Made by a program: the position numbers and the translations under genes. The notes under the pieces are model-generated. The model worked only from the letters and a program-made list of their open reading frames with translations, ran no database searches and was not told where the DNA came from. DNA of 64,000 nt from Monarcha castaneiventris obscurior (Eukaryota; Chordata; Aves; Passeriformes; Monarchidae), in contig JAMPIT010000886.1 in the NCBI GenBank assembly GCA_026261815.1, positions 20,938,001-21,002,000 of the forward strand, written 5' to 3'. Shown here in pieces: positions 49,600-61,200 of this stretch; within the stretch, counting starts at the first letter, position 1, and each line of letters begins with the position of its first letter.

Positions 49600-52500
49600 G
49601 CACATGGGACTGCTGCTGTTAGGTATGCATATATTGTTTTTAAAAGTCTGAAGTTTCACTTCTCAAGTGTTGTGTTCTGTAAAGAACTAGCATATAAACA
49701 CGTTCTTAGCAGCCAGTTAACACTCCAGCTAGAATGCCAATACCATGTATCATTGGAAAGTAAACAACTCTTGATTTACTATGTCTCAAATGGAAGAACT
49801 CAAACCCAAACCTGTAATCTCCACAAAAATTACCACCGTATCACACCATAGCAAAGATTGCTTGTGATAGAGATGTCATCTTTAAGAATGAAAACTACAA
49901 TTTGTCAATATTTGTGATATCTATTAGGTGGGCAGATGTCTATGAGTTGAGTGGACAGAGATACACAGGAAGTGATTAGGCAGCTGATGGAAATGATTTG
50001 GGAAATTTTTATTTTAGTGTCATTGATTCCTCTTTCTAGATTTCAGTTTCATTACCTTACTCGGCCAGCTGGACTTCCCATAACTTAGGTTCTCATTTTC
50101 TTTCCTACCAAATAATGGTGTATTAGTTGAGGTGTGAATTTTTTTAAAGCATGACTTTCTATGCATTTATTAAATGCTTAAAACAACAAAATCCTATTCC
50201 ATCATAGGCTTTTGAAGGACTAATAAAGAAAATATGTATAGATTACAAGAGCTTTCAAAAAATACCTGGAAAAAAAGTTTTAGGGTGATCAGCTTAAGAC
50301 ACCTAAGTCAACATCAAATTTAAGTGCCAACTCAAAAAATCTTTAAAAGGGTGAACTGAAGGAACCACAGTCAAAAAAAACCCTCAGCACTTCAATGTAC
50401 TCGAGGTAATTCCATACACTTTATGGACGTGAATCACCTGTTAGCATGGCACATGAGTTTCACTAGGTTTTTTATTCTAAATATAGAACCCACATATCGA
50501 GGTCCTTTATGTAATCTTAAAAATTACTCCACACCCAAACTAAACTAATCGACCATGAATGACCCAGAGCTCCTTGGACTCCATTAGAGTCAGCAGGCAT
50601 GCAAGCAAACGCAACGTTCCACGTGCTGGGGGAGAACTGTATACTTTGGAGTGACAGGCCACTTTATTTCAAACTCAATGATAAACAAATCTGTTCCAAT
50701 TAGTAAGTATTAAGGATTCCTGTAATAGCTTGCATTTACAAACTGCAACAGATTAAATGCTAAGAAAGAATGTGGAGTATGCAACAACATAAAAATACAA
50801 ATATTTATCATTTATTTTAAATAATAAGGTTGAAATTTTCCAGGAAAGTTTGATACAGGGGTCAGAGAGATGGGCTTCAGAAAAGGTCTTAATTTCAAAG
50901 GGGTTTGTTGTTATTAATGACTTTTTTCGTAATTACTTTGTGTTTTCTAGAACAGGAGGCTAATTTTCTTAATATTTTCTGACAGAAATAAGAGTTGAGG
51001 GGATTTATCACCACTAAAAATGGAAATAATGAAACCAAAAACATCATGCACAGTCACACACACTGCCCTCAGGGCACTTCAATGCTCACATGATTTCACT
51101 GAAGATATCTAAATAGAGCCCTGGAATGGTACTCAAGACTTAAATTTTCACGCTGTTTTTCCACTGACTGCTAAACCATGTAATTTAAACTTCTGGTGCC
51201 TCCTGCTGCAGCTAAACAATTTCTTTATACCGTTTACATATGCAGAATATCAAATATACTTTGCAGCTGGTCTTCCAGAAAGGTAGTATGTCTATTAGGG
51301 TATTTAGTCTAGATCATGTGTTACGGAAATTTAACTCTGAGACTATTCAGGAGAAGTCCAAAACTTTGCAAGGAAACTTGTCTTACATTTCGGAGTGGGA
51401 TTGTTTTTGGTGCAGGTAAAGTGCCGGCAGTTACCCAGAGCAGGTGATTGCCAGCACACAACTGGAAATGAGTAATGACCAGAGCTGCCAGAAATCAAAT
51501 GTGCTCCTGTGATTGACTTTACAGGAAGGATCAGGGTGTGGGAGATGACATCTCCAGCTGGCAATCAGTGCAATATATACCCTTAGCTATAGCTGTCTGC
51601 CACAGCTTTCCTTCCACCTCTCACCTACTGCAAAACCAGCAAGCTGGTCTCTCTTCCAACTGTATACCAGTTCTAAGGACATGGGTTTAATTTTATCTTT
51701 TGTTCTTAAAAAGGGCTGATCTGCTAGCTAGGAAGCATGTAAATACTTTACATTTTGTTTCATGAGAAAGGCAAATAAAATTCTACTTTTGCTTCTATTT
51801 TTAGTAAGAAATTTTTAGCGGACTGATGGAAAGATGGCTTGAAAATTGGATTGCCTTCTTCCCAGTTTATTTCAAGTGACTAAGAATAGTTGGCCCGCTT
51901 CCTTACCAAATGGAAAAAAAAAAAAAAAAGGAGCCCCTGTTGACCAAAAGTAACACAGAGAAGTATTTGGCTGCTGTGACTATTAGTGCTACTTCCTCCT
52001 ACTAATTGTACTCTTAAAACCAGAGCTCTCACTATCACAACTAATGATGCTGTAAAAGTAGTATACAATACCACCATCATTACATTTCCTAATTGCATCA
52101 TTGAGAACAGTGAACACAACTGTTCGAAGGTCACAAACTGCAACGTCAGTGGCATTGTAAGGGTGTGGCTTGGGACACATTTTGACTCATTATTTGTAAA
52201 TGATCAGCCTAATGACCAGTCCGAAACTGAGCTACTTCATCACAGTGTAAGATGTTTACCATTTTTCAGAAAATTTTCTCATTATTTAAGTAGTATTCAT
52301 ACATTAGTAACAAAAATGTAACGCTGCTTTCTTCCTATATGCACTGAATAATCTACTTTTAAAACATAGTGTGACAAGCACAATATGTGGTAGTGCCACA
52401 GTATCTTTCTAGAATTGCTGTCAGCTGTCAAGACTACACAGCCCTAGGCTATATCTTTGCCCACGGGAAACAATAAGCAGGAACCTGCAGATGTAACAGA

Positions 52501-54365
52501 CTGATTTCTTTTTGAAACACCTGGAAGTTAAAATGGTAAGCTCTTAATGTACTTGTAATCACAAGTTTTGGTTGAGTCTACGAAATAATTTGAGAGCGAA
52601 GACAATGTGACAGTTTCTTTAGTCCACCTGCAAATACTGATTTTTCACTGAAATCCTATCTGGGGAATTGGTACTTTCGTGTTCCTGAGTTTTCAGCCCA
52701 CCTGGTAATGTGAGCCATTTCTGAGTTCCACTTCTACTTCCACAGTTAAAAAACAGCAGCAAGAGTCCTTACTATACGTATTTGAGAGGACTACACTGGT
52801 TATTGACTGGGAAGTTATCATCAGATAGAAATGCTCAGACATAGATGGAAACCAAGACAAATAGGAAGCTTTACCTTCCAAATTCTTTTGTAATTTGAGA
52901 GAAAAAAGTAACCTGACTTAACAAACCAGGCTGAAAGGTGTCTACTAGTCTTGCAATGCGTAATCCCCTCACTCTTGTAGTCCCTCTCTACTGCAAATAA
53001 AATGGTGCATCACACCATCAAATCAGCAGCATTTAACACACAGCTAGAAAATAAGTAAAGGATACCCTCCCATTTTGCCCCATCCTGTGGGACTGGCACA
53101 ACTTTCCAGTCACAACTCCACACAGCAGTCAGACCAGAAAAACAATCAATTTTAATACCCAGATGATTCCGTCAAATAGAAACCCACCTGATGAGAGGAG
53201 GCAATCAAAAACCGTAAGAGGTGGGGGGGAGCTGAAGGAAGGGGAGTTGGGTTTCTGCTGGTCATGCCTCTGATGCTACAAGGATATTCTGGCCTGCTCA
53301 GGGAAAGATTGCCCACCATGAGATAGTTGGGGAAAATAGTTGAACATGGTAAGATAGTGCACAGGACAGAGGTAGAAAGAAAATGGACAAGTCATTGATA
53401 CCTTTCACACAAATTTCTCAGAGTATCCTCATCTATCTTAGGAACACATCCTACTGTAAATATGACATTCTACAGTAAATATGACTAATTCATACTCCTC
53501 CATCAGTCAGCTACTTTGCTCATACTACCTTGCTTTTCCTTTTCTAAGGCAGTGATTCAAAGAAGAGCTTCCTGCACTTTAAAGTCAACAAGCAGTTTTA
53601 TGACAAACCTCCTCAGTACAGTATGTAACACGCACCTCAGCAAACAGAATGGCAGAAGCACACGCAGCTTCATTGATTTCAGAACTGAGACACAAAAATT
53701 ACGTAGGACAAGGAAACACATTCTTTAGGTGAGAACACAATTTATCCCACTGCCTTTATGCGTGGAGGCTGGATCATCACTGAGTTGGCACTTGAGCAGA
53801 CAGCAGGATAGTGCTGCTCAGAGGATCTGCTGGTGAGCCTTGGCATAAGAGAGTTGCAAGAGGACTGGGGGTCAATGAGATTTCCTCTATGCATTTGAGA
53901 CAGTGGTACAGTCCACAGAAAAGCAGCTTGGAAATGGCTGTAACTTGGCTGGCTGTGCTGCAGAGGCTTGAGAGGGGTTCACACTTTTGATCTGTCTCTG
54001 GGGCAATCCAGTAGCAATACAACTTGTGTAAACATATCCCAAAGCTTTAAGCACAAGTTCTTCCCTGCTGCCAGCATAGCTGGGGCAGCTTGAGCTCTGC
54101 ATGGCCAGAAGGGACTCCAGGCCTAACACTGGAACCTCCAAGCCCCTGCAGCTCTACTAGATGGAGCTAAGCTAGCAAATGTAAAGCGGCCTCAGGAGTA
54201 CCTATTGCAACTGTACTTCCCATCTGGATTGCAGGACATTTCAGATACAGTTTGCTGAGAGCTACCTAGTTCTTTTTAGGTTCTGTCCTAAAACAGCTAT
54301 GTTCCTTAGTGTGTGTCAAATCTAGCAAGAACTGGACGTGGAGTGTGACAGAAAAACACACATGG
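49600..54365. other. non-coding, no gene recognised
   Basis: AT-rich. Contains a run of 16 A (51,914-51,929), a small 19-bp-period duplication (CTACTGTAAATATGAC and CTACAGTAAATATGAC at 53,451 and 53,470) and a weak minus-strand exon-like piece at 51,625-51,730. No gene is supported. Confidence 0.5.
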
Positions 54366-54369
54366 TGTG

Positions 54370-54420
54370 TTTTTCATAAGCATTTAAAAACAAAACTTGA
54401 AAACAGAACTCAATTATGTC
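54370..54420 (+). repeat. 51-bp exact direct repeat, copy 1
   Basis: Begins TTTTTCATAAGCATTTAAAA and ends CTCAATTATGTC. It is identical over 51 bases to 55,829-55,879; the flanks are unrelated. Confidence 0.98.
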
Positions 54421-55828
54421 CAATCTTTTTCCCAAAGCCTGCTTGTTTTATTACTTTTCACCAAAAAAAAAAATTTATCTGCCTCAGTCTTCCTGTATTT
54501 AAATGGCCACTTTGGTTATTCAGCTACTAATTAAATAATTTTAAGAACTCTTTTTTGTTTGCTACTATTTTATTTCAAAAATATTTTTTAAAAGCCAGCC
54601 CAAACCATATTCATTCTTTCTATTTACCCAAGAAGGTATCTTAATCAATTTCAGCTGTGTTTACATACTTCTTGTTGGGATTAATTCTAGATTACAAGAT
54701 AAACCAACAATGAATTTGAACTCCACAAGGAATTCATTTCAACACACTGGACTATTCTTATCATACTTAAAAATCTTTAAAAACTAAACAAAACTGTACA
54801 GCCCAGTCTTGTTTATCCCAAATTAGTTCAAATACAACGTGACCAAATGCGCATGCAATGTCACGCAGCAGGATGCACTGGGGAGCTCTGCGATGTTGCA
54901 GATTAGCAGTGAGAACACACAAGGCATTTTATTGAGAAACTCATACTGCTAGCATCCCCTGAAACATGTATTTGCAAATTCTGGCTCATCTGGAAGGGTG
55001 AAAATAAACAGTTTCCATAACAGGACAGAAAATAATATGCAGTACACCTTGCCTTTTAGTACAACATCAGGTAATTAAGGCCCTCGCTTTAGATTTTGAC
55101 AATTTCTTTTATTCTGTTATCACAGACTACTTTTAAACATATTACAGAAACCCTGCTTTCTGCATATCCTTGGAGTAACACAGAATTTATTCCCTATGAG
55201 GACACGATGTCATTTCAACCCATCACTCTATCATGTCAGATAAATTCTAGAATTAATATGCGATAAATTTCTTTCATTTATTGCTGCTTGAGTAGCAATA
55301 CCCAGCTACATTTTACTTTCAGGTGAGAAATGGTTTATTGATCTATCTGGAACTCCAAGAAAAGATACTTCCTCCCAAAAAGATCCTAGGTTTAGTTCCT
55401 ATCCTACCAGACCAGTGCAGTGGAAAGGTGAACTCTAGCATTCCTCCATGAAACTATTTCTCTTTACATCTTTTTCAGGTGTGGCAGATACTTTTTATCT
55501 TCATGGAATAATACTTGGTGGAACATTCTGCTACTTTTTGAGGTAAGCAGCTGCATTAGAAATACTTGTTTTCCTTAGGAGGCCTTCATGAGATTATTTC
55601 CATGAAAGTATTAATAATGTTTTAATTTAAAAAATCAAATTTATAACTATACAGGCAAAATAATTAAATTTACAAGTAGAGAGAATTGAAGCAGACTGTA
55701 ATTTCACAATGTACAACTCATTCCTGTCTCATTACCTCAAAAATGGAGCAGGCTTCAGGATGTCTAGTAGTTCCTAATTCTTGTAAAGTCAAAACTATCA
55801 ACTTTTTGTTCTCATGTTTTGAAGCTGA
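54421..55828. other. spacer between the 51-bp repeats
   Basis: About 1.4 kb of AT-rich non-coding DNA; no transposon or gene recognised that would explain the flanking direct repeat. Confidence 0.6.
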
Positions 55829-55879
55829 TTTTTCATAAGCATTTAAAAACAAAACTTGAAAACAGAACTCAATTATGTC
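55829..55879 (+). repeat. 51-bp exact direct repeat, copy 2
   Basis: Second identical copy of the sequence at 54,370-54,420, preceded by GAAGCTGA and followed by AAGCCAGAGG, neither of which flanks copy 1. Confidence 0.98.
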
Positions 55880-55884
55880 AAGCC

Positions 55885-57680
55885 AGAGGAAAAGAGTTAA
55901 ACCTGGACTTCATTTCAAACATTTTATTTTGAAACAAGAACAATGAAAAGGAACTAAATTTGCACGAAGTTCCAAGAGAGACAATGAACTTGTCTTAACT
56001 TTTAGTATCATCCATTCTAAGGTATTTGCTTTTTGTCCATGAAACAGACAAAAACTCTTCAGAAATATCCTGATCAAGTGAATCACACCTCAACAGGGAC
56101 CTTGCCCTACATTACTTTCTCTCACAGCTGCAAACAGAAGCCCATCTCTCATTTACATTCATGACCTCCCTAGCAAGCCATAGGAACTCAAAAAAGTAGT
56201 AGGGAAGTGCAGTCACTGATATGAATAAATGGCTGTAATGCTAAAGATATGGTTGTTTCCAGCAGCTGTTTCCAGCACCAGTCTTTGCTGTCTGTGGTAC
56301 TCCTGAAAATTGCTGATGTTCATTGACCCAGTGGGCCTGAAAATTACTTTATTTCTCCATGGAAGGCTGGAGGGGAGATGGTTGAGCTTATCTTTTTCTT
56401 TGCCTGCTCCATATGTTTTCACATTGCTAGGTGTCAAAAAGTTGTAGGGGTTTTTTTTAGACCACTGGAAATAGCAGAATGAGGACTCATACTAAATAAT
56501 AACCCAGCCCTCTTCGGGCAGCAGCTCGGGAAACCTCCAGCTAAAATTCAAGCACTAGAATAATGGGCAGGTCTCTGTCCCACTCTTCAATCTGAATGCT
56601 TATGACCTTGAAAAATTTACTTTACTTTCCCCCTGCATTTATAGGTAAGAAGTTAAGGCAAATGAATATGTGAGGCAGAGCCAGGCAAGATGCTCCTGTA
56701 TGAGCATCTTCAGCTGACAAATAATATGCAGGTGTACTGAGGCCTGCAGCTGACAGAGGTCTTTGTCTGGTGGCTGTGCCTACTGCCCCACACTTCAGAA
56801 AGAAATCTCATGGCTAGAAAGGGACCTGTGAAAATGCAATTATCTTCCCGCACCTGGAAACAACTCCATTAGCTGCTTTCAGGGAATGAACTGACAATGC
56901 TTTGTCAGAAGGCTGAGCTACTGGGGAAGAATCTGTTGGCAGAGCCTTTTTTACTGCAAGAAAAAAAGAATTAAGAAAAGTACTTTCCCAGGAAGTGAAA
57001 GAAACAGAAATTTCCTGCTGCCACTAAACATGGTGTTCTTGTTTACATGTCTGAAGGAAATGGGGAAGTTGCCCTGATAACACCTAAAAAAATCTGTGCT
57101 AAGAGACATGTTTCTCTTCAATATCTGACTTCCAGTCTGTTAATCTTCATTTCAGAGAGCTATGCATACCCTGGCTAACAAGCTTACAGTTAGGGGAGAC
57201 AGCACCTAATTTCTGTTTGCTGATAGGCTGGATAAAGTGAAGAGGTCCACTGTAAGCAAATGAGTTATATAAGCACAATATAAACAGCCATCAAGGAGTG
57301 GTGCCACTGTTCATCTTATATGCTCCTAACCATTTTATCTTCAACCTGCATTTCCAAGGAGAGGGTGAAATAATTCTGCTCTTTCAATTCTTAAGCAGAT
57401 AACAACATTTGCCTGTTCACAATACCATGAGGCTCAGAAGTAGCAGAGTGCAGGAAGAGGCAAAACCTCCTATTTGTGAACCTGGCCTAGTACAGGAAAG
57501 GACAATGCATTTTGTTCACTCAATGACTTTTCACTCATACACTGTAAAAAAAGCCACTGAGGTGCCTTAGCTACTTGGCAATGCAAGATCTTTCCAATAA
57601 GTCTTCAACTACTAACTCTTCCTCAAAACTTGAACTAACTACTTCAGCATGTATTGATACATTCACAGTTCCCCAAAGGC
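55885..57680. other. non-coding, possible MIR-like relic
   Basis: Mostly unremarkable. At about 56,575-56,690 the order TTATGACCTTGAAAAATTTA, CTTTCCCCCTGCATTTATAG, GTGAGGCAGAGCC weakly recalls a MIR plus strand (TGTGACCTTGGGCAAGTTAC, TTTCCTCATCTGTAAAATG). This is too weak to annotate separately. Confidence 0.4.
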
Positions 57681-57683
57681 TAG

Positions 57684-58297
57684 GAATCATAGAACGGTTT
57701 GGGCTGGAAAGGACCTTAAACATCATCTTCTCCAACCCCCTCTGCCATGGGCTGCAACACATATCACTAGATCAGGTTGTTCAGAGCCCCATCCAACCTG
57801 GCCTTGAATACTGTCAGAGGTGGGGCCTCCACAGTTTCTCTGGGTAACCTGTTCCAGTGCCTCACCACCCTCACAGTAAAGAATTTCTTTCCTACTATCT
57901 AATCTAAACTTACTCTCTTTCAGCTTGAAGCCATTCCCTCTTGTTCCTGCATGCTTGTAACTCTTTTCACTACATGCTCTTGAAAAACTCTCTCTCCATA
58001 TTTCTTGTGGACCCGCTTCAGGTGCTGGAAGGCCACAGTTAGGTCATCCCAAAGCCTTCTCTTTTTGAGGCTAAACAATCCCAAATCTCTCTGCCTTGCC
58101 TCATAGACACTTCATCCCTCTAATGACCTTGGTGTCCATTCTCTGGACTTGCTCCAACAGGTCCATGTCCTTCCTTTGCTGGGGACACCAGAGCTGGACA
58201 CAGCACTCCAGGTGGGGTCTCACCAGAGCAGACCAGAAGGGGAAATCACCTCCCTCGACTTCCTGCCCATACTGCTTTTGATGCAGCTCAGCATGTG
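57684..58297 (-). mobile_element. CR1 LINE, 5'-truncated 3' end
   Basis: A second 5'-truncated CR1, inverted relative to the first. On the plus strand it starts at its 3' end (AATCATAGAACGGTTTGGGC), continues through CCTTCCAGCACC-type CR1 words such as GGGTAACCTGTTCCAGTGCC and CAACAGGTCCATGTCC, and ends near TTTTGATGCAGCTCAGC. It shares with the 47.7-kb copy an unusual stretch just before the tail (ATCTAGTGATRTGTGT then CAGCCCATGGCAGAGGGGGT), so both probably come from the same subfamily. The frame is broken. The short frames over it are remnants of the element. Confidence 0.95.
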
Positions 58298-58299
58298 AA

Positions 58300-61200
58300 A
58301 GGATATCCGAAAGGAAGCTCAGGATAGAAAAGAAGTTGTCAAGTCATGAAATCTAAAACTAACAATGTTACTATTTTTTCAGTTCTTTTCTGCCAGCCCT
58401 TAAGAGCAGAATTTGTCAGGAACCCTGTGTGCCTGCAAAGGGGCTCTGCTGTCTGTGATCCTACAGCTCTTGCCAACTAACCCAACTCATCACCTGCACT
58501 GTGTGGCAATACAGGTGTAGGATATCAGCATTCCTGACTGAATAACTTTTAAAAGTTCTTAGTTTTCTGCACTATGCAAATCTTTTCAGCATTATAAAAT
58601 GAGAGCAATACACTTACAAAACCCCAGCATGTTCAAAAGCAGCTTGCCTGGCTCCTATAGATGCTCACAGAACTATGGGAGATCTGCTAGTTGAAGAAAT
58701 ACCTTGAAAACAACACTTAAGCCAAGCTAGATCTGAAAAAGAGGGAAAAAACCTTAGGATGGGCTAACACAAAATACATTAGTATATGTTAGCACAGTAC
58801 AAACACCAACAACTACTTGGTTTCCTAACTAAACAGACACTAATAGACACATGCAAAGTACACCAATATGGTAACTGGATGTGACATGATCAGTTTCTTG
58901 TATTGTTGTGGTTTTTGTAAGTGTCAGAATGTAGACAGCCTAAATCATCATATCTGAGAGAGAGCAGTTACAAAGAAAGGTGCTGCAATAGTCAGGATAT
59001 GACAGACGAAGGCATCAGCAAGGATTCAAATCAAAACGGAGTTATGGTCAACCTGTTATGTGGGTGGATTACAGGGCAAAGTGGTACCAGGAGTTCATCA
59101 AAATAGGCATTTCTGGTACAATACATAGTGAGAGTAACACTCTAAATTCATGTTGCTGGCAGTTGGTCTCACACAAGGCCCCAGGCCTCGAAATCTCTAT
59201 TTACTAATTGCATATGATTAAACTGTTTTGCATATATTATTCCCATTCTTCACTTCTAAAGAAGTGTTTCCATATATTTCTTATCCAAAGCCCTGTACTT
59301 AGAACCTTATTTTTCAATGACCATTTCCTTCTCCTCCCTTTTGCTTGACTAAGTCACCCAGCCCTTCCTCTAGCTTTCTCTCTTGGGGTGGCATCCAGGC
59401 TCCCTCACTTCCTTCATGACCAAGTGGAAAATTCTGTATTGGAGCGTGGAGGAAAGACAAAGGAAGGAGAAGGGGAGAGATCAGGATTGGCTGGTGTGCT
59501 GTGCATGATCCTGTGTTCTTCATATGACACCAAGAGAACTTCCTGATCATGTTTCAGAGTGAAATCTTGTCACTGTTTCTCATGGTGAATAATCCTCTAT
59601 TCCTCACTCCAATGGAATGAAGAACGAAGAGGCTTGGATGTGCAAGTTCAGATCCAGCAGGTGCTCAGAGTTAGTGCTGTTGCACCCAGAGAAGTGAATT
59701 TTGCATGCTCATGTCCCTTACTCTGCAGGGGAAGCTACTGCACCACCTGTTGCTGAACCCCTTCTAGCCAAGATGATACCTGTGACATTTAAACACATTC
59801 CCAACAGTAATGGAGAAACTCCCATGTCGACAAACTTATCCCCCTAAAACGAGCTACCTAACATTTAATATGTTTCATAACCCTAGAAATCAGTTAGCTA
59901 TTGCATACAGATTACAGAGTCTAACTAAATGGTCCAAACCACATCTACCTGCTACAAAATTCAACCCATTTATATGGACCTAGTAATGACTCTAACCAAA
60001 ATGTTAGCAGGTCCAAAACAAGCATTACCAAAAGTCCTACTAATTTTTCTCTAAATTTAAGTCAAATGCAGGTAGATATTATAATTACAAAAAATGAAAA
60101 TTGAGAAAAAGATAAAAATATTTCTGTGAACAATTGACACGAAAAATATTTAAGATGCTAAGCACTATGTCATCAACTATATGCAGGGTCACAGCACTTA
60201 GACTGCCTGTTGAACAACTTCAGATCTGTAGTTGTGATTTTTCACAGCAACTTTTGGCATTATTTTGGCAATCTGGATGCCAAAATTTGCTGCCACAAAC
60301 CTTCACATAAATTAGTCTGTGGATGAATGACATTAAATATCTTTTTCAGACTTATGTTTGTTAAATTTTAAAGTATATGTAACAACTGGATTAAAATAAA
60401 AGAAAGCAGCAGAAAACCTGATGAGTAGAGAACAATTCTGCACTGGACATGTGAAACCCAGTAGGAAAGATCACATATGAGGAGCATCTTCAGTTTAAAC
60501 TTAGCTGAGGTTTGTTCAATTCCTACCCATGAATTAAGACTTTGTTTAGAAAAGGCTGTTGAGTCACTGTGCACATCTACTGGGTCATGAGCCTGGAGAG
60601 GAAACATACTGCAAATGCCTCAGCACATCCCTTCAGCTGCAAAACTGAACTAGCTGGAAAAGCTCGGGTAGGTTACAGTGATGGTGTCCATTGACCTCTC
60701 CAAGTGGGATAAGTCATGGAATTGCAAAACAGCAGGTGCCACACCTGGCATTTCCAGCATAGCCCACAGAAAGACAGACTGCATATCTGAGTTGTGGCAC
60801 TCCTACTTCCAGCATGCCTAGAGGATGGTGATCTGTTAAGCGCAGGAAAAAAAGTACAAGACTTAGAGAAAATTAGAAGAACTATTCTCCCAGTGAAGTA
60901 AGTGGGGGAAAGTTGTAATGATCCCTGTCTGGAATCTGGGATGTTGTGGTTAATATCCCTGTTCTCGTCAATAGTTCAGTGAATTTCCCAGTGGCTGCAG
61001 CAATCATGACTTCAGTTTTATATTCCACACGCTAGAAACGCATTTGGACCCTGGCTCAACACTGACTCAGTGGGCAAGGTGCCGCTGACTGAATCACAAA
61101 TACCACTTCCTGCGGGACTCTTGCTGCCTGTAGTATTTCCAAGGACTGCTTGGCTGGTTAGCTGAAAATCAGCCTCACAACTGAAGACAATAACGTTGCA

